Shown here piece after piece: positions 7,777 through 13,390 of a stretch of DNA of 13,390 nucleotides. A program made the translations under genes and the position numbers. This stretch comes from an uncultured Rhodospirillales bacterium (lineage in GTDB: Bacteria > Pseudomonadota > Alphaproteobacteria > RF32 > CAG-239), in NCBI GenBank assembly GCA_902795665.1, contig CADBMA010000019.1, positions 1 to 13,390 on the forward strand, read 5' to 3'. Positions within the stretch are counted from its first letter, which is position 1. The number at the start of each line of letters is the position of its first letter. The notes under the pieces were generated by a model. The model was not told the origin of the DNA. It saw nothing but the letters and a program-made list of their open reading frames with translations, and made no database searches.

Positions 7777-8452
7777 TCCAATTTCCTGTATCTTCCAAAT
7801 AATCAGAAGCATTCGGTGCAGCTTTTGATATACAAGAAACGCTACGGCTAAGCCACAAGAAAAATTCGGTAAATTTAAGGCCGCTCAATCTTTTTGGGGT
7901 TATCAATGAAAATTTTGCCAATTTATCAAGATTTGCACCTTCCGTACCCACAGCATGAATCACCACTTTTTTATTTTGTTGTGCAATACAACATTTTTTG
8001 GCCACGCTCTCCCAATCATAGTCTGTGGGCTCTCCATCGCTTATCAAAAAAATCCAAGGGCGTTTTGAAGTTATTCCACAACTATCATACAGGCATTTTT
8101 GATCTTCGATTTTCTGCAGCGCCAATTCCATCGCCTTTCCCAATGGAGTCAAACCACCGGCCACCATTTCCGGAGCAGTAAAATTCATCGCATCAATCCA
8201 ATCGGCCGAAACTTCCGTTTCGTCTTTACCAAAGGCTTTTATAATCAGCAACTGAACCCGCGAACTGGCATCAATATCCTCTTTAAGTTCACGTTCCAAA
8301 GCTTTCAAGCCCGCGTTCAATTGCTTAATCGGCTCCCCGCGCATCGAGCCGGAACAATCCAAGACCAACACACAAGGTGTGCGTTCATTTGCATTATCTG
8401 CAAATTCAACATACGGGATCATTTCATCAATAAAACTATTTTCTTCGCTCAT
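7760..8452 (-). CDS. TerY-like von Willebrand factor A domain protein
   Basis: This 230-residue soluble protein is essentially one VWA domain. The metal-ion-dependent adhesion site is complete: DCSGS (32-36), Thr102 in GGLTPLG (99-105) and Asp139 in FLISDGEPTD (135-144). The spacing and the phrases MRGEPIKQLNAGL and SDGEPTD are characteristic of TerY, the VWA protein found with tellurite-resistance (Ter) systems and with PP2C-kinase pairs. No signal peptide or transmembrane segment is seen, so it is cytoplasmic and probably scaffolds the phosphatase and kinase or presents a substrate through the metal site. The ATG at 8452 follows the small lipoprotein stop by 14 bp; an AAGGA overlapping that stop may be its ribosome binding site, with slightly long spacing. 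No other ter genes (terB, terC, terD) are visible in the window. Confidence 0.88.
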   Translation of the reverse strand: MSEENSFIDEMIPYVEFADNANERTPCVLVLDCSGSMRGEPIKQLNAGLKALERELKEDIDASSRVQLLIIKAFGKDETEVSADWIDAMNFTAPEMVAGGLTPLGKAMELALQKIEDQKCLYDSCGITSKRPWIFLISDGEPTDYDWESVAKKCCIAQQNKKVVIHAVGTEGANLDKLAKFSLITPKRLSGLKFTEFFLWLSRSVSCISKAAPNASDYLEDTGNWNEEQS

Positions 8453-8466
8453 TTTTTGATATTTCC

Positions 8467-8601
8467 TTAGTTGCGCGGATAGCTATGCGGATATCCGCTG
8501 TTTTCATATATCGCCGGAGCTGAAACTTTTCCGCAACCAGCCACAGACATAATGACAACACTCATTAAAATCGCCGCTGTAACTCTGCTTAATGTCCGCA
8601 T
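8467..8601 (-). CDS. Small LptM-like lipoprotein (44 residues)
   Basis: The reading frame starts at ATG 8601 with AAGG upstream and stops at TAA 8467-8469. The product begins MRTLSRVTAAILMSVVIMSV and continues AGCGKVSAPAIYENSGYPHSYPRN. It has a basic n-region, a hydrophobic core and a lipobox SVAGC, so Cys23 should be lipidated after signal peptidase II cleavage. The mature part is only 22 residues: CGK then a proline-containing stretch and the tail YPHSYPR. This pattern (CGxK..P...YPxxYPx) resembles the short alphaproteobacterial relatives of LptM (YifL), a lipoprotein that helps assemble the LptD LPS translocon. The usual KGP after CG is degenerate (KVSAP), so the match is partial. It is the first gene ahead of the VWA-phosphatase-kinase genes, 14 bp upstream of the VWA start. 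Confidence 0.72.
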   Translation of the reverse strand: MRTLSRVTAAILMSVVIMSVAGCGKVSAPAIYENSGYPHSYPRN

Positions 8602-8618
8602 ATTTTTTTACCTTTTGC

Positions 8619-8649
8619 TTGTATGTTTTCATGAATATTGTTATATAAT
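8619..8649 (+). promoter_or_regulatory. Predicted promoter for the thioredoxin-like gene
   Basis: A perfect TATAAT at 8644-8649 lies 47 nt before the ATG at 8696. The best -35 candidate is TTGTAT at 8619-8624, with a long 19-nt spacer. It overlaps the oppositely directed promoter in the 94-bp divergent region. Confidence 0.4.
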
Positions 8650-8668
8650 AAAATAAGTTGAAATACAA
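8640..8668 (-). promoter_or_regulatory. Predicted sigma70-type promoter for the lipoprotein-TerY-P operon
   Basis: On the minus strand, TTGTAT (8663-8668) is separated by 17 nt from TATAAC (8640-8645). This would start transcription near 8633, about 30 nt before the lipoprotein ATG. It overlaps the predicted divergent promoter, so the two directions may interfere or be co-regulated. Prediction is by eye from hexamer match in an AT-rich spacer, where chance matches are common. Confidence 0.42.
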
Positions 8669-8695
8669 AAACAAAATACATTTATTAATAAAAAT

Positions 8696-9229
8696 ATGAA
8701 AATTTGTTATAAAATAGTCCTGATAACCGCATTAATATTCAGCTCATTCTGCACCACCGCTGCAGAACGCGCCAATATTTACAAATATTCTCGCGACCTG
8801 CCAAAAAAAGAACTAACCGGCAGTACCGGAAACAAAATTACCTTAGATGATTTTCGTGATAATTTCACAATAGCTGTTTTTTGGTCACGATATTGCATTC
8901 CGTGCCTTCGTGAATTAAAAAGCCTCAGCCGTTTTGCTGCCAAAACCAAAAACGACGGTATCCGTGTAATTATGATCTCTCCTAAAAGCGAATGGATTGG
9001 CGGTTTTGACGAACAAAAACAATTTTTACACAATTTTGAAGCCGACAATTTAGAAATTTACGTCGATGAACGAGAAGCTGTGGCCTCTGCTTTTGGAATA
9101 TTTTCCTCACCGGTAAGCATTTTAATCAGCCGAAACAGTCAAGAAATAGGACGTATCCGCGGAAGCATCAACTGGAATACTTCCGAGGTTATTGAATACA
9201 TCTACAAAATTAAGGCCGAAAAAGGTTAA
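8696..9229 (+). CDS. Secreted thioredoxin-fold (TlpA/ResA-like) protein
   Basis: The protein has 177 residues. Residues 1-23 form a Sec signal peptide (basic start, hydrophobic core to about residue 18, likely cleavage after TTAA), so the protein acts in the periplasm. The thioredoxin fold follows: the active-site segment VFWSRYCIPC (61-70) with Cys67 and Cys70, and the presumed cis-proline Pro139 in FSSPVSIL. Length and layout match the TlpA/ResA group of membrane-associated or periplasmic thiol-disulfide oxidoreductases, which typically reduce specific partners such as apocytochromes. No partner gene is evident. The start has no recognisable Shine-Dalgarno (an A/T-only leader), but the signal peptide supports ATG 8696. 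The stop overlaps the stop of the convergent ATPase gene by 4 bp, leaving no room for a separate terminator. Confidence 0.85.
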   Translation: MKICYKIVLITALIFSSFCTTAAERANIYKYSRDLPKKELTGSTGNKITLDDFRDNFTIAVFWSRYCIPCLRELKSLSRFAAKTKNDGIRVIMISPKSEWIGGFDEQKQFLHNFEADNLEIYVDEREAVASAFGIFSSPVSILISRNSQEIGRIRGSINWNTSEVIEYIYKIKAEKG

Positions 9230-10200
9230 TCCTGAATGCGCAGCTTTGGAAACAACTCTTTTCCCAAGCCCAAACGACTGCGCTGAGTTTCAATTGATGT
9301 CGCCAAATTTAGCTTGCCGGTCTTAATAATCGCCCGAACTTGGTCACCCTGCGTTGTATCCGGATTAGCAAACAAATACGAAACTGATGGCATTTTATTT
9401 CCTATTCCGGAAAGAGTCTGATGCAACACCGCCAGCATACCGCGCGAAAACAGATCATACGCCAAATCTTCCGTCATGCCTGTTGATGTTGCATATTTTA
9501 CAACCGAGTTAATTGCATCGGTAACATTATTAGCGTGAATACTTGATAAAACAAGGTGTCCCGATGTACAAGCTCGCAGCACTTCACTTGCTGTTTCCGG
9601 AGTACGAATCTCACCAACCATAATAAATCTTGGTTTTGAACGCAAAGCCGACTTTAAACTATCACCCCAGTTTCCATTAATCGGTTGCGTCTGTTTGCAC
9701 AATGCCAAACTTCCGTTTATTGCTTTATAAACACCATCAAGCGGCATTTCTGAAGGATCTTCAATTGTATATGCAAATCCTCCCTCCGTGACAAGAAATT
9801 CTTTCATCAACGAAGATATTGCTGTCGTTTTACCGGCTCCGGTAGGACCTGACCACAAAATCAATCCTGATGCATTGCTCAATGACAGCAGATATTTACG
9901 CAATTCATGCGGAAACCCAAGCCTTGAAAAAGACGGAACTTCTTTTGGCATTTTACGAGCACAATACTGAACACCATAAATCGTTACACTGCGCTCAATA
10001 CGATAATATATTCCGTCATATAAAATAGAATAGCTTGGATTGTTTCCATCATATGCTTCTTTGACTGCCTCAAAAAAATTAGAAAAGTCATCTGCATGAA
10101 GTAAACACAATCCATTAGGAGTAACATTATCCGGTATATATGCTCTAAGATCCGGAGTAATATAAACATCTGAAAATTGAATTTCGTTAACAGTACTCAT
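9226..10200 (-). CDS. PilT/DotB-like secretion ATPase (T2SS/T4P/T4SS family)
   Basis: This is a 324-residue hexameric-ATPase family member with all four canonical boxes: Walker A GPTGAGKTT (118-126), Asp box TIEDPSE (145-151), Walker B RFIMVGEIR (191-199) and His box TSGHLVLSSIHANN (212-225). The N-terminal domain (about 1-100) is short, as in PilT and in DotB/TraJ of type IVB secretion systems, and unlike the larger PilB/GspE loaders. It should be a cytoplasmic motor that powers pilus retraction or a Dot/Icm-type secretion channel. I lean to DotB/TraJ because of the divergent PSEMPLDG after the Asp box and the possible alphaproteobacterial host, but I cannot separate this from PilT by eye. 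It sits 18 bp downstream of the SH3-protein gene; no other pilus or secretion gene is in the window. Confidence 0.8.
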   Translation of the reverse strand: MSTVNEIQFSDVYITPDLRAYIPDNVTPNGLCLLHADDFSNFFEAVKEAYDGNNPSYSILYDGIYYRIERSVTIYGVQYCARKMPKEVPSFSRLGFPHELRKYLLSLSNASGLILWSGPTGAGKTTAISSLMKEFLVTEGGFAYTIEDPSEMPLDGVYKAINGSLALCKQTQPINGNWGDSLKSALRSKPRFIMVGEIRTPETASEVLRACTSGHLVLSSIHANNVTDAINSVVKYATSTGMTEDLAYDLFSRGMLAVLHQTLSGIGNKMPSVSYLFANPDTTQGDQVRAIIKTGKLNLATSIETQRSRLGLGKELFPKLRIQD

Positions 10201-10218
10201 TAGTTTTCTTTCTATCTA

Positions 10219-10719
10219 TTAATTAATTACCTCTTCTGGGTAAACACCATAAAAATCTTTACGATTCACCCATCCTTCCATTGTTGAAAATTTTATCAGG
10301 CAAAAATCTTTTTGTTCAGGACATTTTTCAATTTTACCAATAACCTGATCTTCTGCCTTTGCAATCACTCGTGAGTCGCTTTGCGGCTTTGCAAAAACAT
10401 CTGCAGTACCTGATTTTGTAATCTTTATCCACCTTTTGTTGGTTAACATTGCTTTATGCACCCACGTTTCTGAACCTTCCCAATCTTTTATTTTTCTCCA
10501 CAGCTCAAATTCAGCAACAATTTCAACCGGAGCATTCTTTTGTTTATAAATCCATTCTATCGGATAACGCGATCCCGGACCGGAACGAGCATTAATATGA
10601 TTTGAGCGAAAAGATGCCATTCGCGGCAATGTGCGACCGCTATCGCCATCATCTTCTTGCGCCGCAACAGGAAGAGCAAAACAAATCATCGCCACCAAAA
10701 ACAGACAAAACCTTGCCAT
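10219..10719 (-). CDS. Secreted protein with two bacterial SH3-like domains
   Basis: The protein has 166 residues. Residues 1-20 form a signal peptide ending AA before QEDD. The first SH3 domain (about 34-95) has the pattern HINARSGPGSRYPIEWIY (41-58) and ends in WVHKAML (86-92). This pattern is characteristic of a widespread alphaproteobacterial SH3 family of unknown function. A second SH3-like repeat (about 98-160) ends in GWVNRKDFYGVYP and has two cysteines (133 and 140) able to form a disulfide in the periplasm. Such domains often bind peptidoglycan or protein partners, but no ligand is established here. ATG 10719 has GAGG at about 8 nt. It is first in a two-gene unit with the secretion ATPase. 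Two related domains next to an ATPase hint at an envelope role, but the pairing could be coincidental. Confidence 0.84.
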   Translation of the reverse strand: MARFCLFLVAMICFALPVAAQEDDGDSGRTLPRMASFRSNHINARSGPGSRYPIEWIYKQKNAPVEIVAEFELWRKIKDWEGSETWVHKAMLTNKRWIKITKSGTADVFAKPQSDSRVIAKAEDQVIGKIEKCPEQKDFCLIKFSTMEGWVNRKDFYGVYPEEVIN

Positions 10720-10765
10720 TTATTTTTTCCTCATTAATTGTTTTTTATTACATCATATGTTAGGC

Positions 10766-10771
10766 ATTATA
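10766..10771 (-). promoter_or_regulatory. Predicted -10 element for the SH3-ATPase operon
   Basis: On the minus strand the perfect hexamer TATAAT occurs within GGCTATAATGCC, 46 nt upstream of the SH3-gene ATG. No convincing TTGACA-like -35 is found at 16-18 nt, so this is a -10 call only. The 110-bp divergent gap must also hold the plus-strand promoter of the M20 gene; I see no clear hexamers for it. Confidence 0.35.
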
Positions 10772-10829
10772 GCCAGATAGTGTCATAGTAGACTAATATG
10801 TTAAACAAAAAGTAAAAGAGGATAAAAAA

Positions 10830-11930
10830 ATGGATATTAAAACAATTACTGAAAATCTCATAAAATTTCGTACCGAAACGGGCAATACCACCGAGATAAA
10901 CCGTTGTTTTGAATATATTGAAACACTTTTTGACAGCCAAATTCACAAAACAGTCTATCGCAAAGACAATCTTGCTCCGGTAATGCTTTTATCCAATTGT
11001 ACGGGCTATGATTTTGATGTTCTGGTGGTTGGTCATATTGATGTTGTACCTGCTGATGACAAAATGTTTATTCCCTCTTTTGAACAAGGACTGCTTAGAG
11101 GCAGAGGCTCGTTAGACATGAAATCTTTTGCTACGGTCGGACTCGATTCGCTGCAGTATGTTATTAAAAACAACCTTTCCCTAAAATTCGGGGTATTACT
11201 ATCTTCTGATGAAGAAAAAGGCAGTTTCGGTCTGGATAGTTTTTTAAAATCATACCCGCAACTCACCTCAAAAATAGTGTTGGACGTTGATGTTGCCGGA
11301 GATATTACCAAAATTGTCGCAAAGTGTAAAAATCCGGTATTTGTAAAACTCATCGCGGAAGGACAAGAAGCACACGGCTCTACTCCGTGGCTTGGTATAG
11401 ATGCCAATGAAAAAATTTTAACAGCCCTTAGCAATATCCGCAAATATTATCCTTATTTTTCCAAAGAACTTCCTTTACCCGATAACACTTGGATAGACAC
11501 TGTGCACTTTGCCAAAATTGAAGGCGGAGATGTTGCTAACGTAATTTCCAACCATTGCGAAGCCTTGTTAGATTTTCGTTTGACCGAAAAATCAACATTG
11601 CTTGAGCTTGAACAAAATTTAACATCTTGCCTGCCAAGCGGTGTTATTTATCGCATAATATCATCATCGCATCCGGTGGTTATGGATGAAAACAATCCTT
11701 ACATATTACAATATAAAAAGTTGGCAGAAACCATTTTGCAGAAAAACATAGAATTTGAATATATTGGCGGAGCCACAGATTCGCGCGCTTTTGCTGAACG
11801 CGGATCAATTGTAATAATGCACTCCGGCAGCGGCAATGGTATGCATGCTTCAAATGAATATGTTGAATGGAATTCCGTAGAACAGCTGGCAAATATCCAG
11901 AAACAATTTTTGGCACAAATTGCCGGTTAA
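10830..11930 (+). CDS. M20-family metallohydrolase (ArgE/DapE-like deacylase)
   Basis: The protein has 366 residues, within the normal 350-400 of M20A peptidases and amidohydrolases. The di-zinc site is readable: His69 in VVGHIDVVP (66-74), bridging Asp96 in GRGSLDMK (91-98), catalytic Glu128 and ligand Glu129 in SSDEEKGS (125-132), an acidic ligand probably Asp152 or Asp154 (LDVDVAG), and the distal His339 in MHASNEYV. His182 in AHGSTPW and GGATDSRAF (313-321) belong to the dimerisation lid and the active-site closure. Relatives hydrolyse N-acetylornithine, N-succinyl-diaminopimelate or dipeptides. Without neighbouring arginine or lysine genes I cannot choose among them. ATG 10830 is preceded by AGAGGA at a suitable distance. 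It is probably transcribed from the divergent gap, with the small membrane-protein gene next downstream. Confidence 0.85.
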   Translation: MDIKTITENLIKFRTETGNTTEINRCFEYIETLFDSQIHKTVYRKDNLAPVMLLSNCTGYDFDVLVVGHIDVVPADDKMFIPSFEQGLLRGRGSLDMKSFATVGLDSLQYVIKNNLSLKFGVLLSSDEEKGSFGLDSFLKSYPQLTSKIVLDVDVAGDITKIVAKCKNPVFVKLIAEGQEAHGSTPWLGIDANEKILTALSNIRKYYPYFSKELPLPDNTWIDTVHFAKIEGGDVANVISNHCEALLDFRLTEKSTLLELEQNLTSCLPSGVIYRIISSSHPVVMDENNPYILQYKKLAETILQKNIEFEYIGGATDSRAFAERGSIVIMHSGSGNGMHASNEYVEWNSVEQLANIQKQFLAQIAG

Positions 11931-11959
11931 AATTAAAAGATAAAAGACTCGACAACAAC

Positions 11960-11990
11960 CCTTCTGCGTGCTACAGTATCTTGCAGAAGG
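11960..11990 (+). promoter_or_regulatory. Inverted repeat enclosing the ribosome binding site of the membrane-protein gene
   Basis: CCTTCTGC (11960-11967) and GCAGAAGG (11983-11990) are perfect complements separated by 15 nt. The 3' arm contains the SD AGAAGG that serves ATG 12001. No T-run follows, so it is not an intrinsic terminator of the M20 gene. Folded RNA would hide the SD and lower translation; an unfolding signal or upstream translation could expose it. Confidence 0.5.
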
Positions 11991-12000
11991 AATAAACAAA

Positions 12001-12408
12001 ATGATTACGTCTACATGGTTTTCTATTTTGCTGATTTTCATCAGTATATTTGTTGGCGCTGCAATCTGGGGGCTTATCTTAAAGATAAAGCGCTTTGAAA
12101 AATTTTTGCGTTTGGTTGCATCTCTGGGGCCTTGTGTTTTAATGGCATCATTTATATATTCTTTATTGGTCATCAAAAATGTCGGATATTCTCTATTTGT
12201 AACCATTTGCTTATCCTTGCTTTATTCTTCCATTTTTATTATCATGGGGATTTTAATTGTCGGCACCATAATCATACTGTCAATTGGCGGATATTGGCTT
12301 GCGGTTGTCTTAAGAAAAACCAACTATCGCGCTTTATGGAGACATATCCGACGCGATTTCTTTTATGGATGGAACAGAATAAAAGCTTGGATTGAAGGTG
12401 AAGAATAA
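12001..12408 (+). CDS. Small polytopic inner-membrane protein, function unknown
   Basis: I choose ATG 12001 (135 residues) because AGAAGG lies 10 nt upstream. The frame also extends to a GTG at 11968, but that would place 11 extra codons through the SD hairpin. The protein has three to four hydrophobic segments, at about residues 6-27, 40-58, 65-82 and 84-105. It ends in a strongly basic, aromatic tail (about 107-135: LRKTNYRALWRHIRRDF and onward) that should lie in the cytoplasm. No family is recognised and no catalytic motif is evident. It starts 70 bp after the M20 gene and may share its transcript. The next feature downstream, a tRNA gene, has its own promoter-like sequence. Confidence 0.68.
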   Translation: MITSTWFSILLIFISIFVGAAIWGLILKIKRFEKFLRLVASLGPCVLMASFIYSLLVIKNVGYSLFVTICLSLLYSSIFIIMGILIVGTIIILSIGGYWLAVVLRKTNYRALWRHIRRDFFYGWNRIKAWIEGEE

Positions 12409-12447
12409 CCCTTTTTCAAAAATTAATTGATTTTTTTTCATTTACGT

Positions 12448-12453
12448 TATAAT
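12448..12453 (+). promoter_or_regulatory. Predicted -10 element for the tRNA-Arg gene
   Basis: A perfect TATAAT lies 17 nt before the mature 5' end of the tRNA. A TTGATT at 12427-12432 could act as -35, though the 15-nt spacer is short. The preceding A/T-only region (12415-12440) contains AATTAATT followed by a T-run and could also weakly terminate the upstream gene. Confidence 0.45.
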
Positions 12454-12470
12454 TCAAAAAATAAGTTTGT

Positions 12471-12547
12471 GTCAGCGTAGCTCAGTTGGATAGAGCACAA
12501 GCCTCCTAAGCTTGGGGTCGTGGGTTCAACTCCCGCCGCTGACGCCA
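12471..12547 (+). tRNA. tRNA-Arg (anticodon CCU), reads AGG
   Basis: The complete cloverleaf folds by eye. The acceptor stem GTCAGCG (12471-12477) pairs with CGCTGAC (12537-12543). The D stem is GCTC/GAGC. The anticodon stem CAAGC/GCTTG encloses loop CTCCTAA with anticodon CCT at 12505-12507. The T stem GTGGG/CCCGC, with one G-U pair, encloses TTCAACT. Discriminator G is at 12544, and the CCA end is encoded at 12545-12547. It lies between the small membrane protein and ackA. No intron or unusual base is seen. Confidence 0.97.
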
Positions 12548-12584
12548 AACCATTTATGCAATTGAGCCTTCATGGAGTATGTTT

Positions 12585-13390
12585 ATGAAAAAAATTTTGG
12601 TTCTTAATTCAGGGTCATCATCGCTAAAATATCGCCTATTTGCCTTTGAAAAAGACAAATCTCAACTTTTGGCTAAAGGCTTGGCTGAACGCATTGGCAT
12701 TGATAACTCCACTCTGACTTTTCAAGTAACCAATCAAGAAAAACAAAAATTTTCTTTGCCTTTACCCAATCATGAGGTTGCGCTGCAAGAAATTTTTAAA
12801 TTACTCCTAAATAGTGTCTTAAACTCTCTTGATGAGCTTTCGGCGGTCGGTCATCGCCTTGGTCATGGTGGCGAAATTTTCAAGCAATCAACCTTAATAA
12901 CCACCGCCAACATAGACCAAATTCGCGAGGCTCAAGAGCTTTTGCCGCTGCATGGCAAAGCATTCATGCTTGGAATTGATGCAATTCAAAAACTGCTTCC
13001 TCAAACACCGCAAATAGCTACTTTTGACACCGCTTTTCACCAAACTATGCCTAAAAAAGCATTTCTCTACGCTCTGCCGCAAGAACAGTATTTAAAACAC
13101 AAAATCCGCCGCTATGGTTTTCATGGTACGTCGCACTATTATATATCTCGCGAAGCACAAAAATTAATGCCCTCAGCCCACAAAATTATTTCATGCCACC
13201 TCGGATCCGGTTGCTCAATTACTGCCATAAAAGACGGTCAAAGTATTGACACATCTCTTGGATTTACCGGCACTTCCGGCATTGTTATGGGAACCCGCTG
13301 CGGAGATATTGACGGATTTATCCCCCTTTATATCATGCAATCACAAAACAAAACTGCTGATGAAGTCCATCAAATGCTCAACAAAGAATG
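12585..13390 (+). CDS. ackA: Acetate kinase (5' two thirds, runs off the window)
   Basis: 268 codons are present, against about 400 for the family; the C-terminal ATP-binding part is beyond the edge. Signatures of the acetokinase family are clear: VLNSGSSSLKY (6-16), VGHRLGHGGE (88-97), FDTAFHQTMP (147-156), RRYGFHGTSH (175-184), HLGSG (205-209) and MGTRCGDID (235-243). Catalytic and phosphate-binding residues Asn8, Arg91, Asp148, His180 and Arg238 are kept. The enzyme interconverts acetate plus ATP and acetyl phosphate plus ADP in the cytoplasm. Two acetate-pocket positions differ from the well-studied Methanosarcina enzyme: Gly93 instead of Val93, and Gly229 in place of Pro232; the substrate could therefore be a longer acid. 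ATG 12585 has GGAG at 7-8 nt. The gene starts 37 bp after the tRNA and may be co-transcribed with it. No pta is in view. Confidence 0.9.
   Translation, partial: MKKILVLNSGSSSLKYRLFAFEKDKSQLLAKGLAERIGIDNSTLTFQVTNQEKQKFSLPLPNHEVALQEIFKLLLNSVLNSLDELSAVGHRLGHGGEIFKQSTLITTANIDQIREAQELLPLHGKAFMLGIDAIQKLLPQTPQIATFDTAFHQTMPKKAFLYALPQEQYLKHKIRRYGFHGTSHYYISREAQKLMPSAHKIISCHLGSGCSITAIKDGQSIDTSLGFTGTSGIVMGTRCGDIDGFIPLYIMQSQNKTADEVHQMLNKE

Noticed and set aside
8099..8470. 123-codon open frame on the plus strand
   Set aside because: It is antisense to the VWA gene with its complete metal site; the translation looks random.
10755..10803. Direct repeat ATATGTTA (10755-10762 and 10796-10803) in the SH3/M20 divergent gap
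   Set aside because: Only 8 bp and AT-rich; this is expected by chance at this composition, and there is no third copy.
11033..11443. 136-codon open frame on the minus strand
   Set aside because: It lies wholly inside the M20 hydrolase, whose metal motifs are intact. Its translation shows no domain, and Ser/Pro-rich composition is typical of an antisense frame.
11968..12000. Upstream GTG start for the membrane protein
   Set aside because: It has no SD of its own and would begin within the hairpin loop. ATG 12001 has AGAAGG at a workable distance.
12132..12395. 87-codon plus-strand frame inside the small membrane-protein gene
   Set aside because: It is an alternate frame of a gene that has clear membrane segments and an SD. 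The alternate product is Cys/His-rich noise without a start signal.
12409..12440. Possible intrinsic terminator after the small membrane-protein gene
   Set aside because: The only stem is A/T-only (AATTAATT core) with no GC pairs. The T-run alone is not enough to call a terminator.
12471..12547. tRNA-Arg as the attachment site of an integrated element
   Set aside because: The downstream neighbour is a housekeeping acetate kinase. No integrase is in view and no repeat of the tRNA 3' end was noticed.

Overview
The window looks like a piece of chromosome from an AT-rich Gram-negative bacterium, most likely an alphaproteobacterium. This is an inference from several family signatures: a secreted SH3-domain protein of the alphaproteobacterial 'ARSGPGSRYPIEW' type, a 44-residue lipoprotein with the C-terminal 'YPxxYPR' tail seen in alphaproteobacterial LptM-like proteins, a PilT/DotB-like secretion ATPase, and the HLGSG variant of acetate kinase. 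Genes are packed tightly, with many 4-20 bp overlaps or gaps. No insertion sequence, phage gene, integrase or CRISPR array is visible, and no gene-free stretch exceeds 300 bases.

Layout. Positions 1-4001 (+) form one operon: the tail of an upstream gene, a LOG-family nucleotide hydrolase with an extra charged C-terminal tail, a full-length exporter-type ABC transporter (overlapping LOG by 10 bp), and a fused SpmA-SpmB-like membrane protein. It ends 3 bp from a convergent flavin enzyme of the nitronate monooxygenase family (4005-5402, -), which has a long Cys-containing C-terminal extension.

Positions 5546-8601 (-) hold the most distinctive system: a small lipoprotein followed by a TerY-type von Willebrand A protein, a PP2C-type phosphatase and a membrane-anchored Ser/Thr kinase-like protein. 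The last three overlap one another, including an ATGA stop/start junction. They match the predicted 'TerY-P' phospho-signalling triad (VWA + phosphatase + kinase).

Divergent from that operon is a secreted thioredoxin-fold protein with a CIPC motif (8696-9229, +). It ends 4 bp inside a convergent two-gene operon encoding a secreted double-SH3 protein and a PilT/DotB-like ATPase (10719 to 9226, -). Positions 10830-12408 (+) carry an M20-family metallohydrolase and a 135-residue membrane protein whose ribosome binding site lies in a perfect inverted repeat. A tRNA-Arg(CCU) follows at 12471-12547, then the first two thirds of an acetate kinase whose acyl pocket has two glycine substitutions. The kinase runs off the right edge.

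How they may work together: the lipoprotein/VWA/PP2C/kinase group is a plausible envelope-linked reversible-phosphorylation module. The SH3, thioredoxin-like and ATPase genes suggest envelope or secretion functions nearby. The remaining genes are metabolic or transport genes with no evident shared pathway. Functions are assigned by reading motifs only; no database search was possible.
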